From positions 23,567 through 31,443 of the forward strand of contig DLLB01000099.1 of the NCBI GenBank assembly GCA_002477905.1: DNA of 7,877 bases, read 5' to 3'. The position numbers were made by a program, and so were the translations under genes. Positions 1 to 7,113 of the stretch are shown here, in pieces. The stretch is from Clostridiales bacterium UBA7573. Lineage in GTDB: Bacteria; Bacillota; Clostridia; Oscillospirales; CAG-272. The notes under the pieces are model-generated. The model was given only the letters and a program-made list of their open reading frames with translations. It ran no database searches and was not told the origin of the DNA. The stretch's first letter is position 1. Every line of letters begins with the position of its first letter.

Positions 1-3000
1 CCCGCCGCACAGCCGTACCAACGACAGCACGCCGTTTCTGCACGGCGCACCGTATTGCTCCTGTTCCTCACACAAAAACACCAGATCAAACCGGAAGCCG
101 CACAATGCAAGATACCGTTGGGCACGTAGAAAACCACACACAATCTGCCGCAGATTTTCCTGTTCCTTGACGTCATCACACAATTCCAACAATACAATCG
201 GCAAGTCACCGGAAATCCCGAATTGCCACAGTTGTGCGTTTTCTGCCTGTGCATGCAGTTTTGCACGGGCAGCGGGACGATACAAGGCAGAAAGAAGCAA
301 GGTAGCATATCTGCCATAAGGTGCGCGGAGTCCCGCGGCAGAAAGCTGCCCTTTGGAAACCGCCTGCATGGATTGGCAAAATACACGCAAAGGTTGTTTG
401 CGTTTTTCGGTGCGAAGCGCACTGATCAGTCCCACCGCTTCCCTTCGCGATTCTGCGACCGCCAGCAGAAAATCTGCCTGATAGTGCCCGTTTTCCGTTA
501 CCGATTCTTTACGGATAACGCAAATGGGATCAATGCATGCGCCGCACGCGCCGTCTAACGGCGCGGTGGTAAGCGCGGCAAGATCGGCATCCTCATACAG
601 CATCGGCAGACACGCGTCGCGACGCGTGGAAAAAGAAAACGGAGTATCGCTGTAAAAAGAAACCGCAAGATACAAGGGAGATTCCGATGCGCCGCGCGGA
701 CGGCGCTCATACAGTAAAATGTGCTGATCCGGTAAATACTCCGCACAGATCGAGAGCTTGGAAAAGGCGGGATGCGCTTCATAATCCGCTTCCCGCGCAA
801 GCATCGGGAAGAAAACCAGCGTCGGGCAAACGCGCCGGAAATTTCCCTGCGCTTCCAGGTGCACCAGCGCAACAGATTGATTTCCAAGCAAAGACAGCGC
901 GGCTTTCGCATGACAGACCTTCTGCGACTGCTCCCACGCAACACAGGTCCCGTCGCACAAGTATTCGCCATGCATCAGATCCTGCGGCGTTTCATCACAA
1001 AGCAAATACAGTCGCAGTCCGTCAAGCGGATGCGTTCCGCTTAAATCATGTGTGAAAACCGCCCGTTTGTCAAAAAACAAGCCAAGCTGTCCGTGAGAGG
1101 TCGCAACCAAACGCATTTTACCGTTTGCAAGTTGGTAAAATACGGGCGTTTGCGTCAGATGAGACTGGCGCGGAGGGATCTGATACAACCGTGCACGGAA
1201 ATGCGCCGGCGGCGGCAGGCGCTTTTGGGTGTTGCGATAAACCGTACCGCTGACCGGAATTGGTTCCATCAACAATTCTTCCGCCGCCGCCATGCGGCAA
1301 TCCCGGAAAAATCGTTTCGGAAACCGATCGGAAAAGACCGCGTTTGCCGCGGCGACCATGCTCATCCCGATATGATGCGCCATATAACTGCGGATCACGG
1401 CATATCCGCCGCCGACGCGCGAGGGGGTAAAATCCACCGCTTCAAAAAATCCGTAGTCTCCGTATGCGCCGATGGCTTCCAGACGGCGCAGATTGGCAAG
1501 CATGGCGTCTGCATCCGTGCGGAGCATCAAAAACGAGGCGTAAGGTGCAATGACGTTTTCCCGATCCATCCCCCGACATAGTCCCAGTTTCTGTACCCCA
1601 AACGCACTGTACTGATAGTTCATATCCGCGTCAAAATGGAAATATCCGCTTTCGGAACGTCCGAACAGACGATCTGTCACAGAAGCTTTCTGCATCATGC
1701 AGGCAAAGCGCAACGCTTCCTCTTGCAAAGAGTCCGCATACACCGGCAACAAAAGCGGCGGCATGAAATATTCAAACGCGGTACCGCTCCAGGAGATCAG
1801 TCCCGTATAACCGTGCTTTGCGATCAACGTTCTGCCAAGATGCGCCCAGTGTTCTTTCTCCACTGCTCCGACCGCAATCGCGTAATAGCTTGCACTGCGC
1901 GCTTCACTCATATAAAGATCGTAGCAATTCTCGGAAAAAGCATCTTTGACCGGATCGTATCCGATCGAAAACAGTTTCCGATCCTCCCGATAGAGTTTGG
2001 AGAAATCCGCCGCATCCGCAAGCGCACGGGCACGTCCGGCAAGCGCAGACAATGCCGGTGCCTCCGCTGCGTATTCTCTGATCCCCTCTCCGAACGCAAG
2101 GAGTGCGGTTACAAAATTTCCGCTGTCCACAGTCGAAACATACGGCATCCCGATCAATTCCGCCGTTTGCGTATCGTACCAGTTATACAAATGTCCATGC
2201 CATTTCGGCAACATTTCAACAGTAGAAAGCGTCTGCTCCGCGCGGGTGGCAAGCTCCTTTGAAGAAATCAAAGAAAAATCACGGGCGGCAAGCGTAGAGA
2301 GCAGATATAACCCGATATTGGTCGGAGAGGTCCGATGCGCAAGCGTTGTCACCGGTGCGCTCTGGTAGTTATCCGGCGGCAGAAAGTGCTCGGCTTCCGT
2401 CACAAAATCTGCGTAATAGCGCCACATCCGCTCCACATAGCCCTGTAACGTCTGCTTTTCTTCTTCCGTAAGTTTTGTTTGCTCTTTTTCCATCGGCAAC
2501 GCAAGCAGATATGCCACAAGCGGGAACAGCATCCATGCGGCTCCCAATAACCGCACCGCGAGAATGCCGGAAAAAATCAATGCCAATGCCCCCAAGATCC
2601 AAGACGCACTAAAACGCAGATAGCAGGCAAGCAGGGAATTCTTTTTACGATCGCTCTCCGAAGCCGTTACCCACTCCAGCATATGCCGATGCGAAAAACG
2701 CATCCGGAATGTGGCGCGTACCACGGCGTCCACTGTGACATACGCCGTTTGTGCAAGGGAAAGGATCGTATAGCAAATGTTCAAAAAGCTGTGCCATGCT
2801 CCGGGTAATACGGCGCCGAAAAATCGCCGGAATCCAATGCGTACGCTGTTTCCGAGTTGCAGAAAAAACGGCAAAAACAAAACCGCCGCACAGAAAATGG
2901 TCAGTACGCCGCCGACAAACGGACTGCAAAATAACGTGCTTCCCAGCGCAAGTAAAAGGAACACCGGCACGCTTTCTCTGCGCAGATTATCCCAGATCTG

Positions 3001-4719
3001 ATACCGTGCAAGCGCAGAAATCGGATTTTTCCGTTTCTGCCCCTTTGCGTCCCGCACGGTGCGGCATGCAAAAGGCAATGCCTGCGTATCTCCGCGAATC
3101 CAACGATGGGCGCGTTCAAAGAAAGAACGCGGGCTTTTCGGGCAGGTATCGGAAAAAGAAAAGTCCACCATCGCGCCCGCACGCAGATAGGAGCCTTCCA
3201 GAAGGTCGTGACTGAGGATCTGATCTTCCCCGAATGTTCCGTCCAGCACAGCATCATAACACTGCACATCTAAAATGCCCTTGCCGCAAAAAATCCCCGT
3301 ACCGAACAAGGTCTGATAGGTGTCGAAAGCGGCATCCGCGTAAACGCCGCGCCCGCCGGCTCCCGCCTGCAATAACGTAAACGGGGTTTTGGTACTGGCG
3401 GGCAAGGCGCACACCATGCGCGGCTGTAAAACGCCGTACCCGCTTTTGACCACGCCATTTTCCACCTGCGGACGGTTTTCCGGATGCATCATGGTGCCGA
3501 CCATGCGTTTCAGTGCGCCGATAGACATTTCGGTGTCGGCATCCAACGTCACAAGATACCGGGTACGGCTTAAGAACTCCATCGGATAATCCGTCGGATA
3601 AAAAGTCGTGGTTTTGCCGTGCATCAGACGCACCAATTCCAATACTGCGCCGCGCTTGCGCTCGTATCCCATATAAACGCGTCCGGACGCATCATAACTG
3701 CGACGGCGCACAAACAGGCAGAAGTGATCCCCGTATTTTTCACAAAGCCGCCGGATCTCGCCCTTCGCATAACCTAAAATCGCCGCATCCGCCGGATCGG
3801 AGGCTCCTTTTGCATCTGCGAAATCGCCCAGAATTCCAAAATAAACTTCCCGCTCCGGATTCTGCAAATAGAGCCGCTCCAATCGTGCAAACAGCGGCGC
3901 ATCTTGTTTGGCACCGTGCAAGAGCGCCGTGATTACGGTCAGCGTCGCGCCGGCAGGCGGAATCTCTTTCAGCGCAAGGCAGGGGAGCGGATAAGAAACA
4001 CAGGCGCGTGCAAACCAGCGATCACAAAGCCATCGCATGGCTTCCGTAAACGGCACAAACAAACATAACGCCGTAAAATTCCATCGGCACAGCCAAAGCG
4101 CAAGCACCGTCCATACCGCCGCGCCTCCATACATACCAACAAAATACCACTTGCCCACTCGATGATGCGCATGCAAAAGCGGTGTACCCGCAAGCAATTC
4201 TGCCGCCGCCACTTCCGACATCCGATGACGTTTGGCATAGCGCTCGATCCGGGTACGGTAAGCGCGTTGGGTTTCCTTTGTAGAAGCCACATACACACCG
4301 TCCGGCACACTGCGCAGAATATGCTCGATCCGCGAGATCTTGCAGAAAAACGACTCAAAATCATAGGTATCCAAAAAACGCAGCGTCCGGACGCAATTTT
4401 CCAGATCCGGCGCCGCCGCGGAGGCATACAGATAGTCCAGAATGCCGACGGCAATCACATCATTTAACAGATAGAGATCGGTATTGTCGAAATACCCCTC
4501 CCGTTGCGCAAAAATCAAGGCGTTTTCCAGTTTTGTGCGATCCAAAAGATAGCGTTCTTTCCGCAACAGCTCCCGTACCAAGGTCTGCAATCGCACAGAC
4601 GGCTTTTTATGCCGCAGTCTCCCCAGCGCCGCGCCGATTCGATGCGCGATGACGTATTGATTTTCATAAGATGCGAGTGCCCTTTTCACCCGATAGAGCT
4701 TATAGGCTTCCGACAGCAT
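1..4719 (-). CDS. Cyclic beta-1,2-glucan synthase-type protein (GT84 + glycoamylase-like + GH94), C-terminus cut by the left edge
   Basis: The frame is open for 1573 codons with no stop, so the gene continues past base 1; relatives are about 2800 residues. The family (NdvB/ChvB/Cgs) is a membrane enzyme that polymerises glucose from UDP-glucose into beta-1,2-glucan, trims it by phosphorolysis and cyclises it. Seen here in order: a soluble N-terminal region; a hydrophobic pair at about 191-232; a GT84 core with D299/D302, the DxD motif D393-A-D395, SHDLLEG around D505 and the RxxRW motif R536-W540; membrane segments at about 584-661 and 699-741, enclosing the family-typical HMLEWVTA near 679-686; a glycoamylase-like domain with TSPTNIG (797-803), NWYDT (846-850), STVDSGN (863-868 region), E939, E983, E1093 and MAHHIGMS (1113-1120); then the start of GH94 from about 1185, including LWQFGISGD (1497-1505). 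The GH94 catalytic Asp should lie beyond the edge. The start is the first ATG after an in-frame TGA and has a strong ribosome site. Family assignment is firm; the product (cyclic or linear) is inference. Symbols cgs/ndvB apply to proteobacterial relatives, so none is given. Confidence 0.93.
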   Translation of the reverse strand, partial: MLSEAYKLYRVKRALASYENQYVIAHRIGAALGRLRHKKPSVRLQTLVRELLRKERYLLDRTKLENALIFAQREGYFDNTDLYLLNDVIAVGILDYLYASAAAPDLENCVRTLRFLDTYDFESFFCKISRIEHILRSVPDGVYVASTKETQRAYRTRIERYAKRHRMSEVAAAELLAGTPLLHAHHRVGKWYFVGMYGGAAVWTVLALWLCRWNFTALCLFVPFTEAMRWLCDRWFARACVSYPLPCLALKEIPPAGATLTVITALLHGAKQDAPLFARLERLYLQNPEREVYFGILGDFADAKGASDPADAAILGYAKGEIRRLCEKYGDHFCLFVRRRSYDASGRVYMGYERKRGAVLELVRLMHGKTTTFYPTDYPMEFLSRTRYLVTLDADTEMSIGALKRMVGTMMHPENRPQVENGVVKSGYGVLQPRMVCALPASTKTPFTLLQAGAGGRGVYADAAFDTYQTLFGTGIFCGKGILDVQCYDAVLDGTFGEDQILSHDLLEGSYLRAGAMVDFSFSDTCPKSPRSFFERAHRWIRGDTQALPFACRTVRDAKGQKRKNPISALARYQIWDNLRRESVPVFLLLALGSTLFCSPFVGGVLTIFCAAVLFLPFFLQLGNSVRIGFRRFFGAVLPGAWHSFLNICYTILSLAQTAYVTVDAVVRATFRMRFSHRHMLEWVTASESDRKKNSLLACYLRFSASWILGALALIFSGILAVRLLGAAWMLFPLVAYLLALPMEKEQTKLTEEEKQTLQGYVERMWRYYADFVTEAEHFLPPDNYQSAPVTTLAHRTSPTNIGLYLLSTLAARDFSLISSKELATRAEQTLSTVEMLPKWHGHLYNWYDTQTAELIGMPYVSTVDSGNFVTALLAFGEGIREYAAEAPALSALAGRARALADAADFSKLYREDRKLFSIGYDPVKDAFSENCYDLYMSEARSASYYAIAVGAVEKEHWAHLGRTLIAKHGYTGLISWSGTAFEYFMPPLLLPVYADSLQEEALRFACMMQKASVTDRLFGRSESGYFHFDADMNYQYSAFGVQKLGLCRGMDRENVIAPYASFLMLRTDADAMLANLRRLEAIGAYGDYGFFEAVDFTPSRVGGGYAVIRSYMAHHIGMSMVAAANAVFSDRFPKRFFRDCRMAAAEELLMEPIPVSGTVYRNTQKRLPPPAHFRARLYQIPPRQSHLTQTPVFYQLANGKMRLVATSHGQLGLFFDKRAVFTHDLSGTHPLDGLRLYLLCDETPQDLMHGEYLCDGTCVAWEQSQKVCHAKAALSLLGNQSVALVHLEAQGNFRRVCPTLVFFPMLAREADYEAHPAFSKLSICAEYLPDQHILLYERRPRGASESPLYLAVSFYSDTPFSFSTRRDACLPMLYEDADLAALTTAPLDGACGACIDPICVIRKESVTENGHYQADFLLAVAESRREAVGLISALRTEKRKQPLRVFCQSMQAVSKGQLSAAGLRAPYGRYATLLLSALYRPAARAKLHAQAENAQLWQFGISGDLPIVLLELCDDVKEQENLRQIVCGFLRAQRYLALCGFRFDLVFLCEEQEQYGAPCRNGVLSLVRLCGG

Positions 4720-4724
4720 GAGAT

Positions 4725-4732
4725 CTCCCCTT
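4725..4732 (-). promoter_or_regulatory. Ribosome binding site of the glucan synthase gene
   Basis: On the minus strand AAGGGGAG lies 5 bases upstream of the ATG at 4719. It is the best Shine-Dalgarno match in the 57-base gap after comEC. It supports this ATG as the start, together with the in-frame TGA only a few codons upstream. The last three bases of the site are part of the 8-base palindrome GAGATCTC (4720-4727), which has no loop and so is unlikely to form a hairpin. Confidence 0.75.
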
Positions 4733-4746
4733 CTCTTTCAAAATCC

Positions 4747-4789
4747 ATGCCGTTATTCTTCCCTGTATTTCCAGATTTATGCCGTTATT
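4747..4789 (-). repeat. Short direct repeat around the comEC stop codon
   Basis: The 11-mer AATAACGGCAT (minus strand) occurs at 4779-4789 and again at 4747-4757, 32 bases apart. The first copy overlaps the comEC stop codon (TAA at 4777-4779); the second lies in the gap before the glucan synthase. Exact 11-base identity at this distance is unlikely by chance but could reflect a small local duplication. There is no inverted symmetry that would mark it as an obvious operator. Confidence 0.5.
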
Positions 4790-7089
4790 TTCGATTCTCC
4801 GAGTACAAAAACCGCAGAAGGGGCGGCTAAGAGCGCCGGTACTTTAGGCAAAGCGGACGCGTAAGGGATCGTATCTGCGCAAAGTACCACTTTGGCTCTG
4901 ACGGCGCTTCGATATTGGTGATACGCGCCCCGCTTTTCAGTGGCGTTGCCGAGCATCAAAATTCCGCATTGGCGGATTTCCTGTTCGTAATACGTCTGCC
5001 CAACACCATTTTGCAATGTTCCGCCGCCGACATAGAAAATGCGTTCCGTGCGGGTAGTAACCGTGAATGCAACCGCAGGCGCGGCGCTTTCCGCAGTCAA
5101 TCGTACCTGCCGGCAGAAATTCAGCCGGATCGCCCCGATCAAAAGATCGGTTTGTACATCGGTTCGGTACAGCTCTGTTTTTACGCCGCGCATGGCGGCT
5201 TCCTCCAAGATCTGTATCTGTACCTTCTGCTCGTTCGGATTTGAGGCGATGGGCAGATACAACTGTCTAATCCGGACTGCGCGGCAAAGGGCACAAAACA
5301 ATTCCGCTCCCCGCTCTCCATACTGCGTCATCACATAAGTCTGCAATTCCTGCCTGTGCCAGAGCGCGGTGAGAAGTCGATTTGCCTCCGATTTTAAAGT
5401 ATCACTCCCATCCGAGATATCCACAAGCACCGTATCCGTCTCGTCCGCAATCAACACGAGATCGCTGTCGCCACTGTGCAAAAGCGCCGTATAGGACGGT
5501 TGCGGCGGCATTGTCCATACACACCCGCATACAATCGCCGCAAGAAGCGGCAAAGACAAGACCGGCAACAATCGATTGTGCAAAAACAAGAGCCGGACGC
5601 ACACACAAATTCCGATTCCAACGGCAACGCCGCCGATTACCGCACTTGCTCCAAGATAGACGGTCGGTGCAGGCAGACCGGAAACTGCAAAAGCAAACGC
5701 CCGCAACAGCCGGAGGCAAAACCGCAAAGGGATCCCCGCAACCGCGGGCGGTATTACACATCCGCACAACAGAGTGGGGACACAAAGCAACAGGCAAAGC
5801 GTTGCAAGCGGAATCAATACCAGCGAGGACAACCATCCGAACTTGGAAACGTTTCCAAACCATAAAACCGCGACAGGCAAGGAAAACAGCGTTGCGGCAA
5901 GAGCAGTCAGAACGGGCAACAGCACCCACTTGCATCCGATGCGCAGTATATGCGGTTGTTTTTTTCGCATAAGTCCAGCTGTAAACGGGGAAATGCCAAA
6001 CAGAATTCCGAATACGGAAGTAACGGAAAGTAGGAAACTGACATCATAAATCGTCGTGGGGGAAATACACAGGAAAAATCCCGCCGACAAAAGTAAAGTC
6101 GGGATCGGGCGTACCTTCCGGAAACACAACTGCGCACATTCTGCGCAAAATAACATAGCCATTGTGCGCGTCACCGACGCGCTCCAGCCGATGAGCGCAG
6201 CAAAAAACAGCAGGAACAATACCCGCACTCCAAATCCGATGTATTTCGGGCAGTGTAGCCGCCGCAAAATCCAGTGCAATCCACACAGCCATATCCCAAC
6301 ATGTAATCCGCTGACCGCCAGCAGATGCGCCGCGCCCGTGCGCAGAAAATCCCGACGCACTTCCTCCGAAAGATTGCGTTTGTCCCCCAAAAGAAGCCCC
6401 TGTGCCAAGCCCGCTTCTTCTTCACAGGTTTCTTGCAAGGCAATTTCGATAGATTCCCGCAGCGGTGTAAGCAACGGCTCCTCCGCATTTCCCGATTCGA
6501 TCAACTGAAAATCTTCGATGCGTGCGCACAAAAATACCCCTTTTGAACGCAGATACCACTGCGTGGGGAATCCCGTTTCTTCCGGTTGCGGAAGCGACAG
6601 CTTTGCAGTCGCCGCAATCACATCGCCCTCCATCGGTTCAAAATCCGACTGCGCTTCCACAGAAACGCCGCCCCGAACAGCCGTGCCGTTGATCGTAAGC
6701 AAATCCCCATAGTAATTCGGATAGCCGCCGGTATGGTGCGCACGGCGCATACGAACCGTTAAGAAAACCGTTTGTCCGTCATAGGGCGCAAGTGCTGCGC
6801 CGACTTTTCCCACACTTTGATAAGCATGCGCACCGCAAAACAGCATCAGCAAGGTTAAGATCGCGCAGATTGTAATTTTCGCCGCTTTGCGAAAGTGCGT
6901 TTCCCGACTTTGCCGCAATTCCATGCCCGTCAGGAACAACACCACGCCAACCATACAAAGCCAACCGCAAAAAAAGGGCGCAGGACTCCCGCTTGACACG
7001 CCGAGCAATGTCAAAAGCAAAAATCCTGCGCCGAAAAGGCTACCTTTTATTTGTGAAAAGCGAGAAACTTGCATGAAAAGGAACAACAT
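4777..7089 (-). CDS. comEC: ComEC/Rec2-family DNA uptake channel protein with degenerate C-terminal MBL-like domain
   Basis: This is a complete 770-residue inner-membrane protein, near the usual length of the family, which carries single-stranded DNA into the cytoplasm during natural transformation. In order: hydrophobic segments at about 20-57 and 70-88; the DUF4131/OB-like extracellular domain at about 100-200; the Competence channel domain at about 225-500, with the hallmark GLLLGD (231-236), the SEEVRRDFLRTG stretch (241-252) and LLAVSGLHVG (256-265), followed by many membrane segments; and a metallo-beta-lactamase-like domain from about 531 to 750. In that last domain the position of the family's THxHxDH motif reads T588-Q-Y-G-E-R-G594, and the later GD and HHGS positions are also lost, so metal-dependent nuclease activity is doubtful. 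The protein has 27 cysteines. The ATG at 7089 has AGGA 4 bases upstream; ATG at 7074 (residue 6) is possible but has no good ribosome site. No comEA or other competence gene is in the window, so a working transformation system is not shown. Confidence 0.93.
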   Translation of the reverse strand: MLFLFMQVSRFSQIKGSLFGAGFLLLTLLGVSSGSPAPFFCGWLCMVGVVLFLTGMELRQSRETHFRKAAKITICAILTLLMLFCGAHAYQSVGKVGAALAPYDGQTVFLTVRMRRAHHTGGYPNYYGDLLTINGTAVRGGVSVEAQSDFEPMEGDVIAATAKLSLPQPEETGFPTQWYLRSKGVFLCARIEDFQLIESGNAEEPLLTPLRESIEIALQETCEEEAGLAQGLLLGDKRNLSEEVRRDFLRTGAAHLLAVSGLHVGIWLCGLHWILRRLHCPKYIGFGVRVLFLLFFAALIGWSASVTRTMAMLFCAECAQLCFRKVRPIPTLLLSAGFFLCISPTTIYDVSFLLSVTSVFGILFGISPFTAGLMRKKQPHILRIGCKWVLLPVLTALAATLFSLPVAVLWFGNVSKFGWLSSLVLIPLATLCLLLCVPTLLCGCVIPPAVAGIPLRFCLRLLRAFAFAVSGLPAPTVYLGASAVIGGVAVGIGICVCVRLLFLHNRLLPVLSLPLLAAIVCGCVWTMPPQPSYTALLHSGDSDLVLIADETDTVLVDISDGSDTLKSEANRLLTALWHRQELQTYVMTQYGERGAELFCALCRAVRIRQLYLPIASNPNEQKVQIQILEEAAMRGVKTELYRTDVQTDLLIGAIRLNFCRQVRLTAESAAPAVAFTVTTRTERIFYVGGGTLQNGVGQTYYEQEIRQCGILMLGNATEKRGAYHQYRSAVRAKVVLCADTIPYASALPKVPALLAAPSAVFVLGESKITA

Positions 7090-7097
7090 CCTTTCCT
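7090..7097 (-). promoter_or_regulatory. Probable ribosome binding site of comEC
   Basis: AGGAAAGG (minus strand) sits directly before the ATG at 7089, with AGGA 4 bases away from it. The spacing is slightly short but better than for the alternative ATG at 7074, whose upstream bases are pyrimidine-rich. The whole gap from the upstream stop codon is 24 bases, which fits re-initiation or coupled translation in one transcript. Confidence 0.5.
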
Positions 7098-7113
7098 GTT
7101 CGTATGATTTGTA

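Noticed and set aside
1048..2262. Long plus-strand open frames of 177 and 208 codons (1048-1581, 1636-2262)
   Set aside because: They lie antisense to conserved domains of the glucan synthase, have basic, low-information translations with no recognisable motif, and lack a convincing ribosome site. They are shadows of the real frame.
4720..4727. Perfect 8-base palindrome GAGATCTC between the ribosome site and start codon of the synthase
   Set aside because: With no loop it cannot fold on itself, and a single short palindrome at a ribosome site is not enough to call an operator.
4686..4748. A 20-codon minus-strand open frame starting in the comEC-synthase gap and overlapping the synthase start, which could act as a leader peptide
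   Set aside because: It has only a weakly placed purine-rich stretch upstream, no characteristic residue run and no attenuator-like hairpins. Overlap with the synthase ribosome site makes coupling conceivable, but nothing else supports it.
4807..4826. Terminator-like CCGC-7-base loop-GCGG followed by five T on the minus strand near the end of comEC
   Set aside because: The stem is only 4 strong base pairs, the T run is short and the element lies inside the coding sequence, so efficient termination is unlikely.
5382..5972. Plus-strand open frame of 196 codons opposite comEC
   Set aside because: Rich in Arg, Gln, Thr and Lys, as expected when the complement of a hydrophobic membrane gene is read; no domain or start signal.
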